The notes under the pieces: model-generated
The model's database searches: none
What the model was told of the DNA's origin: nothing
Seen by the model: the letters and a program-made list of their open reading frames with translations, nothing else
Source: Saccharicrinis aurantiacus
GTDB taxonomy: Bacteria; Bacteroidota; Bacteroidia; Bacteroidales; Marinilabiliaceae
NCBI RefSeq assembly: GCF_001660705.2
Contig: NZ_LYBV02000001.1
Span: 303,032-367,031 of the forward strand
Length of the DNA: 64,000 nucleotides
Direction of reading: 5' to 3'
In this document: positions 42,463-51,719 of the stretch, one piece after another
Position numbering within the stretch: position 1 is the stretch's first letter
How the letters are laid out: every line of letters begins with the position of its first letter
Position numbers and translations under genes: made by a program

Positions 42463-43410
42463 TTATTTATTATCAATTAATCCTCTACCGGCTTTTTTAA
42501 CTTTGCCATCAGCTTCTAATTCTTGTAAAGCTTTATCGAGAATACCGTTAATAAAAACGTTACTTTTATCTGTGGAGTAGTGTTTTGCAATTTCTAGATA
42601 CTCGTTGATAGAAACTTTTAATGGAATGTTGGTAAATTCAACAATCTCTGCTAAAGCAATTTCCATAAGTACAATATCCATAAAGGCTACACGCTCTACA
42701 TCCCAGTTTTTTGAGTGTTTTTTAATAAGTGTATGGTAATCTGAATGGTTTACAGCTGATTTTCTGAATAATCTTTTTACAAAGTCTTCATCGTCATCAT
42801 CTTTAAATTGTCCCATTAAGCTAATGGATTCATCACCTTCATTTATGCCTTTTATGGTTTTAACAACCATACTCAAAACAAATTCAACCTCATCATTCCA
42901 ATAGATACTTTGCTCTTCGAATGTTGGATAAATTGGCTCAAAATATGCAATTACCTTTTCAAGAAGACGAGCTGCAAATTTTTTGTCAGCTTCAAAAGAA
43001 TCTTCCTCAGCATTCATGTAATCCTTATATTGAGTAGACTCCAGAATATGGTTATAAAGGTTTTTTACAATGTCTTTATAATTAACCCAATTATTCCCGT
43101 TGTTATTAACAAACTTCACAACAGCTTCACTATCGATAAATTTTGCTAAAACTCTGTTGTTTACAAAACGCATGTTTGGATTTAACTCCGCTTCACTTGG
43201 CATTTTTTTATTCTTACCAAACTCAATTCGTCCTACTGCATATTCTCTTATTTCAAGTAATAATAAGATATATAGGAAATAAAGATCATGAGATTTTGAG
43301 ATACTATGAAATAACTCCTTTTCGGAGTTTTGAATTGAGGTATCGCCATTTTTATAATGTGCATAGAGCACTTGCATAACCTTAACTCGGAGTAGCCTTC
43401 TGTTTAGCAT
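42463..43410 (-). CDS. nusB: Transcription antitermination factor NusB (long Bacteroidota form)
   Basis: A 315-aa protein. The NusB fold is recognisable from the N-terminal NRRLLRVKVMQVLYAH and C-terminal ERVAFMDIVLMEIALAEI, plus the INEYLEIAKHYS segments. About 130 extra residues lie in between, usual in this phylum, against about 140 aa in E. coli. It binds boxA RNA together with S10 to prevent premature termination in rRNA operons. It is the first gene of the operon with the DUF1573 gene and yajC. Confidence 0.92.
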   Translation of the reverse strand: MLNRRLLRVKVMQVLYAHYKNGDTSIQNSEKELFHSISKSHDLYFLYILLLLEIREYAVGRIEFGKNKKMPSEAELNPNMRFVNNRVLAKFIDSEAVVKFVNNNGNNWVNYKDIVKNLYNHILESTQYKDYMNAEEDSFEADKKFAARLLEKVIAYFEPIYPTFEEQSIYWNDEVEFVLSMVVKTIKGINEGDESISLMGQFKDDDDEDFVKRLFRKSAVNHSDYHTLIKKHSKNWDVERVAFMDIVLMEIALAEIVEFTNIPLKVSINEYLEIAKHYSTDKSNVFINGILDKALQELEADGKVKKAGRGLIDNK

Positions 43411-43807
43411 TCTGTAAAGAACTTTAGTTTTATAATATATGCCGCAAAAATAGGTCTTTTTTCATACCAATCCATAAAACAATTCTATTTTTTCAGCATT
43501 TTAACAGCTCTTAAGTAAGCTAAAAATATGCCAAAAGTGAATATTAGTAATATTTAATTATTATTGAGCTAACTATTATGCTTAAAAGCATTACGTTAAA
43601 ATGTGGAGTAGTAGAATAAGAACATTAACTATTGATGCATGTAGCTTATAATATATAATCAAGAAGTGGATTAAATCTTCAATTTATAAGAAGTCTTCCT
43701 ATGAAATACTGCTTTTTGTTAAATTATCTTTAGATTAATTCATAAATATTTCCCACTTTTGAGATATAATTAAACTCAGATAATTAAAACCCTACAATTT
43801 TTTGACG
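43411..43807. other. Intergenic stretch without a gene
   Basis: A 397-bp AT-rich divergent region between nusB and the PUR-type gene. Close to nusB, on the minus strand, there is a TATTTTTG box (43445-43452) with a TTG 15 nt upstream, shorter than the usual spacing. Nothing else is supported. Confidence 0.45.
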
Positions 43808-44167
43808 ATGGATGGATATGTGAATAAAGAAGGCAATGAAAGAACCGATAAGGAAGAAATTTTTTCAAAAGCCGTCCGTGCTGGTAAAAGAACCTATTTT
43901 TTTGATGTAAAGGCTACTCGCAAAAACGATTATTACCTTACAGTTACTGAAAGTAAAAAACGTTTTGGCCAAGATGGCAAGCACTACTTTGAGAAACACA
44001 AAATATTTCTTTACAAAGAAGACTTTGATAAGTTTGCTGATGGCCTAGAGGAGGTTGTTTCTTTCATTAGAACTAAGCAAGCTGAAGAAAATAATGAGAC
44101 TATTGGCGAAACCAAAGCTACCAACGATTATACAAATGTTGAATTTGAAGATTTAGTAAGCCAATAG
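43808..44167 (+). CDS. PUR-alpha-like nucleic-acid-binding protein (DUF3276)
   Basis: A 119-aa protein from the ATG at 43808 (a TTG two codons upstream is less likely). One PUR repeat is visible: EIFSKAVRAGKRTYFFDVKATR, DYYLTVTESKKRF and KHKIFLYKEDFDKF, which fold as a Whirly-like sheet plus helix and bind single-stranded DNA or RNA. The family is widespread in Bacteroidota and Spirochaetes (the Borrelia homologue binds RNA and DNA). The acidic tail after residue 95 is disordered. It stands alone. Confidence 0.88.
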   Translation: MDGYVNKEGNERTDKEEIFSKAVRAGKRTYFFDVKATRKNDYYLTVTESKKRFGQDGKHYFEKHKIFLYKEDFDKFADGLEEVVSFIRTKQAEENNETIGETKATNDYTNVEFEDLVSQ

Positions 44168-44207
44168 TATTGATAAAATATAGGAGGTAATAATTTGCAA
44201 TCTGTTG

Positions 44208-44645
44208 CTATAAATCTTCAGAAAAGATTACCTCCTTGCTAGATTGTGGTATTTCAATAATGATGTAAGGACTTGTCATGACAGTCATTACTATACCTTC
44301 AGGTTTGTCAATATGATACTTAATTGTTATAGAATTATCTGTTTTGATAATTGTATCTACAATAACCTTGTATCCACTTGATGGTTTCTTCCCGATGAAT
44401 ATCTCAGCTAGCATAGTTGTTTTAAAATCAATAGTATCAATATTAAACTCGTCTAATGATTTAATTGGATGCTCATTTTTATTTCTAACAATATAGGTGC
44501 TTTTTTCATTAACCTGCGAAAAGTCACCCTGAGCATTTACCTTATATTCAACAGCCGTTGGTTTATTTGAGGTATTCTTGCTTAAACTACATGATGCTAG
44601 TATCACTGTTATTAGCAATGCTATTTTTAACCTTAACATTTTCAT
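44208..44645 (-). CDS. PrcB-like lipoprotein
   Basis: A 145-aa lipoprotein (lipobox ILASC, Cys19). The C-terminal half resembles the PrcB_C domain: TTMLAEIFIGKKPSSGYKV, then a paired sheet and SPYIIIEIP. In Treponema, PrcB belongs to the dentilisin protease complex; in Bacteroidota the role is unknown. It lies 34 nt downstream of fmt on the same strand and may be co-transcribed. Confidence 0.7.
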   Translation of the reverse strand: MKMLRLKIALLITVILASCSLSKNTSNKPTAVEYKVNAQGDFSQVNEKSTYIVRNKNEHPIKSLDEFNIDTIDFKTTMLAEIFIGKKPSSGYKVIVDTIIKTDNSITIKYHIDKPEGIVMTVMTSPYIIIEIPQSSKEVIFSEDL

Positions 44646-44679
44646 TTTAAATGTGTTTGTTAATTATTATATGTATACT

Positions 44680-45648
44680 TTATTTAACTCTATAATCTTG
44701 GATGGTTTTAAAACCATTTAAGAATTCTTTAGTGTTCATTCTTTTCTTCCCTGAAATTTGCAAGGACTTAATACTTAGTGCGCCTCCGTTGCCATTTATG
44801 ATTATGGATTGTTTTCCATCAGAAGTAATCTCACCAATAATGTTTTCAGACTCTATAATCTCAGTATCAAATATTTTAAGGGTAGTTGTAGTGCCATCCG
44901 TGTGGGTAAGTTCTGTCCAAGCAGCAGGGTAGGGACTTAATCCTCTAATTTTGTTGTACACACTCTTAATTGGTTCTGACCAATCGATTTTACAATCATC
45001 CTTAAAAATTTTAGGGGCTGGATTCAGAATTACATCATCCTTGAAATATTCTGATTGAGGCTTGGTTTCTGCAGTGCCATTGCAAATTTTTGCGACAGTT
45101 TCAAGAACAAGATCGGCTCCTAATACCATCATTTTATCATGAACAATACCTGCATTATCATTTTCAGAGATTGGCATTGTTTTTTGATCTATAATGTTAC
45201 CTGTGTCAATTTCATGTTGCAAAAAGAAGGTAGTAACGCCGGTTTCTTTGTCGCCATTAATTACAGCCCAGTTAATTGGAGCAGCACCACGGTATTGCGG
45301 TAAAAGAGATCCATGTAAATTAAATGATCCTAATTTAGGCATATTCCATACAACTTCAGGTAGCATTCTAAATGCTACAATTATTTGCAAATCGGCATTT
45401 AAAGCTTTAAGTTCTTTTAGGAATGTTTCATCCTTGAGTTTTTCTGGTTGCAGAACTAGGATGTTATTTTTAACCGCAAAATCTTTTACAGGTGAGGTTC
45501 TTATTTTCTGACCCCTACCAGCTTTTTTATCAGCTACAGTTACTACGCCAACAACGTTATATTTATTTTCAACAAGTTCTTTAAGGCTTTCTACGGCAAA
45601 ATCAGGTGTTCCCATGAACACGATTCTCAACTTTTCTTTACTTATCAT
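44680..45648 (-). CDS. fmt: Methionyl-tRNA formyltransferase
   Basis: A 322-aa enzyme that formylates initiator Met-tRNA using 10-formyl-THF. It has the formyltransferase N-domain (GTPDFAVESL; active-site LHGSLLPQYRGAAPINWA, with the HG-S and R residues expected for catalysis) and the C-domain that binds tRNA (LSPYPAAWT). It is of normal length. The window also carries the initiator tRNA substrate at 63.9 kb. It lies 16 nt after the DUF5522 gene. Confidence 0.97.
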   Translation of the reverse strand: MISKEKLRIVFMGTPDFAVESLKELVENKYNVVGVVTVADKKAGRGQKIRTSPVKDFAVKNNILVLQPEKLKDETFLKELKALNADLQIIVAFRMLPEVVWNMPKLGSFNLHGSLLPQYRGAAPINWAVINGDKETGVTTFFLQHEIDTGNIIDQKTMPISENDNAGIVHDKMMVLGADLVLETVAKICNGTAETKPQSEYFKDDVILNPAPKIFKDDCKIDWSEPIKSVYNKIRGLSPYPAAWTELTHTDGTTTTLKIFDTEIIESENIIGEITSDGKQSIIINGNGGALSIKSLQISGKKRMNTKEFLNGFKTIQDYRVK

Positions 45649-45664
45649 CTTTTTTCTTTAATAC

Positions 45665-45856
45665 TTATTGTAATTGATTATTCCCTTTTTGATGTTTTGG
45701 GTGATACGGACAGTTCCTGCAGCCGTTACCACAACAATAGCCTCTTTCAGTAAGGTGTTTTTTTGTCATAATCCTAAATCCACGAGGATCCATAGTAAAG
45801 TCTACTCCTTCTTTTAAGGGTTCTGGATTGTAATAATCATCAATGTAATTCGTCAT
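45665..45856 (-). CDS. DUF5522 Cys-rich small protein
   Basis: A 63-aa protein from the ATG at 45856, the second in-frame ATG; the first, 21 nt upstream, adds a poorly conserved extension. It has DFTMDPRGFRIMTKKHLTERG followed by CCGNGCRNCPY, a four-Cys motif that defines DUF5522 and probably binds zinc or an iron-sulfur centre. The function is unknown. It lies 16 nt upstream of fmt. Confidence 0.75.
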   Translation of the reverse strand: MTNYIDDYYNPEPLKEGVDFTMDPRGFRIMTKKHLTERGYCCGNGCRNCPYHPKHQKGNNQLQ

Positions 45857-45958
45857 TGTATAAAATGAGTTATGCAATTTTTATCTTGTACTTAAATTAA
45901 GTTATAAAGTTTGAATTGATTTAATAAAGTAACAAAGATAGTTTTTACAAATATATTG

Positions 45959-46948
45959 CTAACCTTTTTCATTATAGTGTTGCATAAATTGGACCCTAGA
46001 GTGAGCTGCTTGATTTATGTTAACATCTTGGCTTAGGATTCCTCTAAAATCGTTAATTGTAGAATAGTTATGTTCCTTCATCCAGGTTTCGAGCTCGAAT
46101 CGCATTTTTCCAAGGTGTTCAAATCCGTTTTTATATAGTACGCTTGCTATATGTACTGTTTTAGCGCCAGCTAATAGCATTTTAATTAATACTTCGGAGT
46201 TATGTATACCAGTTGATGCAGATAGGTCGCAATGTGCTCTTTTAGATAAAACCCCGATGCTGCGTAATGGTAAGCTGTAATCATTTTCTGAGCTATATTT
46301 ATGGTCGTCTATAAGTTTAACCTTATTGATATCTATATCAGGAGAGTAGAATTTATTAAACAAAACCATACCATCGATTTCAGTTTCTGATAGTTTTGTT
46401 AGTGTGCTCGTTATTTCTGAGAAAAAGGGGCTTATTTTTATTGCTATAGGGATTGTTATGTGTTTTTTAACCGCCTCAATAATTTTGTAATACATTTCAA
46501 TACTTTGGTTAGTTTTATAGTTGGGGTCGTAGGTATTGATTGAGATATTTAGCTCTAGTCCATCGGCACCTGATTTTTGTATGAGTTCGGTAAAGTATGG
46601 CCAGTAGTCTGATGATATGCAATTGATGCTTGCTATTATTGGAATTTTTAGTCGTTTCTTGCAGTTCGTGATTAAACTTAAATAACTTGTTAATGTATCT
46701 TCAACATTAATGTTTTTATAGAAGTTCATCGATTCAGTTTGAACATTATTTTTAAGAGATATATCTCTAAAATTCTGTTTTAATTCTGTAACTATTTCTT
46801 CTTCGTATAAAGATTGTAAAACTACTGCACCAACACCATTTTCTGCTAGTTTTATAATATTATCTAATGAGTTTGTTAAACCAGAACTACTTGCTATTAT
46901 CGGATTACTTAATGTTAATCCCATGTATTTTAGAGATAAATCTATCAT
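45959..46948 (-). CDS. Dihydroorotate dehydrogenase-like flavoprotein
   Basis: A 329-aa TIM-barrel flavoprotein from the ATG at 46948; an ATG 33 nt upstream adds an N-terminal extension not typical of the family. It has the DHOD-like start (LSLKYMGLTLSNPIIASSSGLTNS), an FMN-binding lysine region (IAIKISPFF) and late barrel motifs (ASTGIHNSEVLIKMLLAGA). Proteins of this type in Bacteroidota are annotated as dihydroorotate dehydrogenase-like and are distinct from PyrD; the catalytic Cys or Ser of true DHOD is not clearly placed. It is divergent from anmK. Confidence 0.82.
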   Translation of the reverse strand: MIDLSLKYMGLTLSNPIIASSSGLTNSLDNIIKLAENGVGAVVLQSLYEEEIVTELKQNFRDISLKNNVQTESMNFYKNINVEDTLTSYLSLITNCKKRLKIPIIASINCISSDYWPYFTELIQKSGADGLELNISINTYDPNYKTNQSIEMYYKIIEAVKKHITIPIAIKISPFFSEITSTLTKLSETEIDGMVLFNKFYSPDIDINKVKLIDDHKYSSENDYSLPLRSIGVLSKRAHCDLSASTGIHNSEVLIKMLLAGAKTVHIASVLYKNGFEHLGKMRFELETWMKEHNYSTINDFRGILSQDVNINQAAHSRVQFMQHYNEKG

Positions 46949-47049
46949 GGCCTGTTTATTTATGGGTAAGTAAAAATACATTACATTTGTCGGATCTTTA
47001 AGGTAGATAATAAATTAGTTATTAGCCACTTTTATTCAAAATAAGTATA

Positions 47050-48108
47050 ATGAGGATTGTTTATAATGTTCTGGGAATCATGAGTGGTACATCTTTGGAT
47101 GGTGTAGATTTAGCTCTTTGTAAATTTGTATATTTAAATGGAGATTGGAGTTTTTCAGTAACGAAAAGTGCTTCGTATGAATATCCTAAAGAGTGGGTTG
47201 AAAGACTTTCTTTTGCTCAAAATTTAAACGCATATCATTTTGTTAAATTGCATCGGGAGTATGGGGTGTATATTGGAAAGCTAGTAAACAAATTTGTCTC
47301 TAGAGAAAAGGTTGATTTTATATCGAGCCATGGTCATACTGTATTTCATGAGCCAGAGAATAATGTGTGCTTTCAAATAGGTTGTCCAATGCAAATCGCA
47401 GCTACTACTAACCTTAAGGTAGTGGCAGATTTTCGTACTTTAGATATAGCTCTCGGAGGTCAAGGTGCACCTTTGGTACCAATTGGAGATAAGCTTTTAT
47501 TTTCAGAATATGATGCTTGCGTTAATTTAGGTGGGTTTGCTAATATTTCGTTTGAGACAAATTCATTAATGTGTGCTTTTGATATTTGCCCAGTTAATAT
47601 AATTTTAAATGAAATAGTTAATGAGGCTTTCAATTTAGCATATGATGATAAGGGTATGTTAGGAAAAAAAGGTATGGTTAATTCTAGCTTATTAAAAGAA
47701 CTAGATGAAATTAATTTCTACTCAAAAATGCGACCCAAATCATTAGGAAGAGAGTGGGTTGAAGCTATAGTTAAACCAATATTAAAAAAATATGAGGGTA
47801 TTGGATATTATGATATATTGGCTACTTTATATTATCATTTTGCCAATCAGATTGCAAAAGTGTTGAATGATAATGAAATTGAGAAGGTTTTATTTACCGG
47901 AGGAGGAACGTTTAATACTTACCTAATTGAACTGATACAAGGTATGACAAAGTGTGAGCTTACAATTCCTTCACAAGAGATTATAGAATTTAAAGAAGCA
48001 ATAATCTTTGGTTTTTTAGGCGTATTGCAGCAGGAGGGTGAAGTGAATTGTTTAAAATCGGTAACGGGTGCTCGTAAAGATAATTGTGGAGGAAGCGTAA
48101 CGAATTAG
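47050..48108 (+). CDS. anmK: Anhydro-N-acetylmuramic acid kinase
   Basis: A 352-aa kinase of murein recycling that cleaves and phosphorylates 1,6-anhydro-MurNAc to MurNAc-6-phosphate. The GIMSGTSLDGVDLAL start, SSHGHTVFHEP, DFRTLDIALGGQGAPLVP and TGGGTFN segments are typical. The length is normal. A terminator hairpin overlaps the stop codon. There is no murQ neighbour here. Confidence 0.95.
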   Translation: MRIVYNVLGIMSGTSLDGVDLALCKFVYLNGDWSFSVTKSASYEYPKEWVERLSFAQNLNAYHFVKLHREYGVYIGKLVNKFVSREKVDFISSHGHTVFHEPENNVCFQIGCPMQIAATTNLKVVADFRTLDIALGGQGAPLVPIGDKLLFSEYDACVNLGGFANISFETNSLMCAFDICPVNIILNEIVNEAFNLAYDDKGMLGKKGMVNSSLLKELDEINFYSKMRPKSLGREWVEAIVKPILKKYEGIGYYDILATLYYHFANQIAKVLNDNEIEKVLFTGGGTFNTYLIELIQGMTKCELTIPSQEIIEFKEAIIFGFLGVLQQEGEVNCLKSVTGARKDNCGGSVTN

Positions 48109-48126
48109 CTTCCTCCATATATTTTT
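48088..48126 (+). terminator. anmK terminator overlapping its stop codon
   Basis: A perfect 9-bp stem GGAGGAAGC/GCTTCCTCC with an 11-nt loop, whose first arm is inside the coding sequence and second arm overlaps the TAG; followed by a T-rich tract. Confidence 0.8.
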
Positions 48127-48132
48127 AAAGTA

Positions 48133-49368
48133 TTATTTACTTTTATATTTAAAGAACTCGAGTTGATGTCCCATGCGTTCTTTTTTTGTTTTCATGTAAA
48201 ACTCATTGTGCTCGTTTGGCTCAATCTCGATAGGTACATTTTCAACAATCTCTAAACCATATCCCTCTAAACCGATTCTTTTAATTGGATTATTAGTCAT
48301 TAATCGCATTTTTTTCACACCTAATTCGCGTAAAATTTGGGCGCCAACACCGTAATCTCTTTCATCAGCATCAAAACCAAGTTGAGTGTTTGCATCTACA
48401 GTATCAAGTCCTTCTTCCTGAAGTTTATAGGCTTTCATTTTATTCATTAAGCCAATACCTCGTCCTTCTTGGTTCATGTATACTAATACACCTTTACCTT
48501 CTTCTTCAATGCTTTGTAATGCTTTTTCAAGCTGCTCGCCACATTCGCATCTTAGTGAATGAAAAATATCGCCTGTAGCACAAGAAGAATGTACTCGTAC
48601 CAAAACAGGTTCATCTTCATTCCATTCACCCTTAATAAGGGCCATGTGTTCAACTCCATTAGATTTCTGGCGGAAAGGAATAAAATGGAAGTTACCTCTA
48701 CGAGTAGGCATGTTTACTTTCTCACCCTTAACAACAAGGCTCTCTTGTTTTAGGCGGTAAGCAATTAGATCTTGTATAGTAATTAATTTTAAATCAAATT
48801 TCTCTGCAATTTCAACAAGCTGCGGTAGGCGAGCCATTGTGCCATCTTCATTTAAGATCTCAACCAATACTCCAACAGGCGAAAGTCCTGCTAAGCGGGC
48901 TAAATCAACAGCAGCCTCGGTATGCCCAGCTCTTCGAAGTACACCCCTATTTTTTGCTTTAAGCGGGAAAATATGACCTGGTCTACCCAAATCTTCTGGA
49001 GTAGTTTTAGGATTACTAAGAGATAATATGGTTTTTGCTCTATCTGAAGCAGATATACCTGTTGTACAGCCTTGGCCAATTAAGTCGACAGATACAGTAA
49101 AAGGAGTTGCGTGTAATGCAGTGTTTTTACCAACCATTAAATCAAGGTCTAATTCTTCTGCGCGTTCCTCGGTGATAGGAGCACAAATTAACCCTCTACC
49201 ATGAGTTGCCATAAAATTAACCTTTTCAGGTGTCATTAATTCTCCGGCGGCAATAAAGTCACCTTCATTCTCTCTATCTTCGTCGTCAATTACAATAATT
49301 AACTCACCTTGTTTGATGGCCTCAATGGCGTCTTCAATACTATCTAATTTATAGGATTGATTGCTCAT
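48133..49368 (-). CDS. ribBA: Bifunctional 3,4-dihydroxy-2-butanone-4-phosphate synthase / GTP cyclohydrolase II
   Basis: A 411-aa riboflavin-pathway enzyme. The RibB half (1-205) has [12 protein letters not shown] and [11 protein letters not shown], with GRPGHIFPL and [17 protein letters not shown]. The RibA half (210-400) carries the zinc-binding cysteines in [18 protein letters not shown] and the QEGRGIGL motif. Both halves look intact. A strong promoter lies 38 nt upstream. No FMN riboswitch is seen. Confidence 0.97.
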   Translation of the reverse strand: MSNQSYKLDSIEDAIEAIKQGELIIVIDDEDRENEGDFIAAGELMTPEKVNFMATHGRGLICAPITEERAEELDLDLMVGKNTALHATPFTVSVDLIGQGCTTGISASDRAKTILSLSNPKTTPEDLGRPGHIFPLKAKNRGVLRRAGHTEAAVDLARLAGLSPVGVLVEILNEDGTMARLPQLVEIAEKFDLKLITIQDLIAYRLKQESLVVKGEKVNMPTRRGNFHFIPFRQKSNGVEHMALIKGEWNEDEPVLVRVHSSCATGDIFHSLRCECGEQLEKALQSIEEEGKGVLVYMNQEGRGIGLMNKMKAYKLQEEGLDTVDANTQLGFDADERDYGVGAQILRELGVKKMRLMTNNPIKRIGLEGYGLEIVENVPIEIEPNEHNEFYMKTKKERMGHQLEFFKYKSK

Positions 49369-49405
49369 GGAAATATGCTTTTTAATGAATTCTTCTTTCA
49401 GAGTG

Positions 49406-49435
49406 CAAAGGTAATAAATAATTTACCTGTAACAA
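49406..49435 (-). promoter_or_regulatory. Bacteroidota sigma-A-type promoter of ribBA
   Basis: On the minus strand TTG, exactly 19 nt, then TACCTTTG, the best match to the consensus in the window, ending 37 nt before the ribBA start codon. Confidence 0.75.
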
Positions 49436-49442
49436 TGTTTAT

Positions 49443-50978
49443 CTATTTAGTCTTGTTTTTCTTTTTGGGCACGACCTTTTCAACATAAGGTTTAATCTTC
49501 GCATATATTTTTTGAAAGAAGATGACATAGGCATCTGAGTTTAGTATTGCACTATCTGTTGCTGCCTTGTAAGTTAAGAATACTCCTAATGGAAAAAGAA
49601 CTGCAGAAGAAAGCCAAATGCCAAATACAGGAGGCCATACGCCTTCTTTACTTACCTTCAGTCCAAATGTGTCGATAATATAATAGACGATAAAAAATAA
49701 AACAGAGATAACCACAGGCATTCCCAACCCTCCTTTGCGGATTATGGCACCAAGTGGGGCACCTATAAAGAAGAAAATAAAACAGGCAAATGATAAGGTA
49801 AACTTACGATGCCATTCTATTTTATGTCTTCTTATTTTATTTTCTACACTTTCAATATGTGTTAACTGATCTTCTATAACTGTTTTAGAATCCCGAGCTC
49901 TTCGTATCGCATTTTCTAATACCATTACTTTATCTTCGGTTCTAAATTGAGTAAAGGCACTATCGCTATCAAGTGCTGCATATTCATCGAATTTAGGAAG
50001 TTTGAGTAATGTTGTATCCTTAAAGTTTGCTGAATTCTTCTGACGTTGAACTGCTCTTCTTCGTTTGCTATTTATAAAGTAGGCTCCTTCAACACGAGGC
50101 TTGAGTTGCTCCACAAACTGGTTTCGAGAATTTGTTAAAGAATCTTCATCATGAGTAAGCTGATCAAGATTCTTCATTCTATCATTACTCTTAAATCCAC
50201 CTTCGTCAAATCGGTTGAAATCTAAACCATGCATTGGTATCAAGGCAACTTGTTTTCCGAAATAATCAGTTCTAAAGCTTTGCCGGTCGCGCTTGGAAAT
50301 CCGCCCCCGTTTATCATCTGCTTTAGCATTATATTTGTGTCCGCTAAATAAGGTTAGCCGGAGTGACTTTTTGTCTTCTGATATTTGCATTTTACCAGAA
50401 TCAGCCAAGGTAACGTTACTGTTTTTAGCCAATTTATTTCGATGATCATAAATCATAATATCATACAACATATCTGTTGTTTTTGATTTATTTTCAACTT
50501 TTATACTGAAATCAGTTATGCCGTCATAAAATATCTTTTCCTTGATGTCGAATTCAGGACTAGCCCTCCGAACCGACCATAGTAAGGAATATAGTTTTAG
50601 GTTTGCAACGGGCAGAATATTATTGGAAAATTTAAACGCACCGTAACTTACCATAACCGTGAATATAATTAATGGCAGCATTATCCGAGGTAATGAAATT
50701 CCGGATGATTTTATTGCTGTTAGCTCATAGTTTTCGCCCAAACTACCAAAAGTCATTAGTGAGGCTAATAGAATGGCTAAGGGAAGTGCTAAGGGTACAA
50801 CTTGAAGTGCTGCGTATACCATAAGTTCAGCAAGGACAGACATCTCGAGGCCTTTACCAACCATGTCGTCAACATACTTCCAAAGGAATTGCATTAATAG
50901 AACAAATAAGCAAATTAAAAAGGTCATTGACAGTGGAGCCAAATAGCTTTTTAAAATAAAAACATGAAGTTTCTTCAT
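49443..50978 (-). CDS. LptF/LptG family lipopolysaccharide export permease
   Basis: A 511-aa inner-membrane permease from the ATG at 50978 (an upstream start would add a hydrophobic extension). Three helices at the N-terminus (about 10-125) and three at the C-terminus (about 390-495) surround a long, mostly basic periplasmic and linker region. The start LHVFILKSYLAPL and the GENYELTAIKSSGISL coupling segment identify the family, which with LptB and LptC exports LPS. It is about 130 residues longer than E. coli LptG because of the charged insert. Whether it is F or G is not determined. Confidence 0.9.
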   Translation of the reverse strand: MKKLHVFILKSYLAPLSMTFLICLFVLLMQFLWKYVDDMVGKGLEMSVLAELMVYAALQVVPLALPLAILLASLMTFGSLGENYELTAIKSSGISLPRIMLPLIIFTVMVSYGAFKFSNNILPVANLKLYSLLWSVRRASPEFDIKEKIFYDGITDFSIKVENKSKTTDMLYDIMIYDHRNKLAKNSNVTLADSGKMQISEDKKSLRLTLFSGHKYNAKADDKRGRISKRDRQSFRTDYFGKQVALIPMHGLDFNRFDEGGFKSNDRMKNLDQLTHDEDSLTNSRNQFVEQLKPRVEGAYFINSKRRRAVQRQKNSANFKDTTLLKLPKFDEYAALDSDSAFTQFRTEDKVMVLENAIRRARDSKTVIEDQLTHIESVENKIRRHKIEWHRKFTLSFACFIFFFIGAPLGAIIRKGGLGMPVVISVLFFIVYYIIDTFGLKVSKEGVWPPVFGIWLSSAVLFPLGVFLTYKAATDSAILNSDAYVIFFQKIYAKIKPYVEKVVPKKKNKTK

Positions 50979-51008
50979 TGTATCAATATAAATATGGCAG
51001 TTTAGTGC

Positions 51009-51043
51009 AAAAAAAACACCTATAAACAAAAGTAGCTTATAGG
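51009..51043 (-). terminator. Terminator after the START-like gene
   Basis: The stem CCTATAA/TTATAGG is followed on the minus strand by eight T. It separates the START-like gene from lptF/G, whose start is 30 nt further on. Confidence 0.65.
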
Positions 51044-51116
51044 CGCAAAGTTATATGAAATATCGTAAAAATTATAGCTTCAGAAGCCAAATTGCTTAAA
51101 GAGCTACAAAACAGTT

Positions 51117-51506
51117 TTATACAGATCCAAGACCATGTTTTAATTGATCTACTTGTTGATTCCACAATTCTATAGAATCTTCTTTATCATCAGCCTCAGC
51201 AAAGTCAGTAATTACCAAAGCAGTATCTCCGGTTAAATCATCAACTACAATACTAAATTCAAAAAAAGTATCTTCCTCTTCATCATCCAACCAATGGAAG
51301 CGAATATATTGATTCTCTTTTTTTGATAACAATTCAGCCTCTTGTTCAGAACCATCCCAATAGAAAGTGTATTTGCTAAGTTTAACATTAACATCATCAG
51401 AAAACCATTCGGATAAACCGCTAGGTGTTGAAAGTCTATTGTATAAAATAGCAGGAGATGTTTTTATAATAAATTCGAGTTGATATTCTTCTTTTGTATC
51501 TGGCAT
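51117..51506 (-). CDS. START-like domain protein
   Basis: A 129-aa protein with one START/AHA1-type helix-grip fold: YQLEFIIKTSPAILYNRLSTPSG followed by LSEWFSDDV, FYWDGSEQEA and RFHWLDDEE, then a long C-terminal helix. It is highly acidic and cytoplasmic. The family is conserved in Bacteroidota and has no assigned function; a hydrophobic ligand or Hsp90-like partner is possible. Monocistronic. Confidence 0.85.
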   Translation of the reverse strand: MPDTKEEYQLEFIIKTSPAILYNRLSTPSGLSEWFSDDVNVKLSKYTFYWDGSEQEAELLSKKENQYIRFHWLDDEEEDTFFEFSIVVDDLTGDTALVITDFAEADDKEDSIELWNQQVDQLKHGLGSV

Positions 51507-51719
51507 AGTACAAGTAGTAAAAGGTTAATATGTTATTAGGCAATATAGGGTTTTTTACCTGAAAAAGAAATTTATGTAGTTCTTTAAGTACTTAAAACAC
51601 TAATAACCGCGAGGTTTTTGATCTGATTTTATAAAAATGATGCTGATGTGATTTTTTAATCCGTTTAAACGAAAAATATTAATCGTACCATTATTAAATT
51701 TTGATGAAGAAAAAGCAGG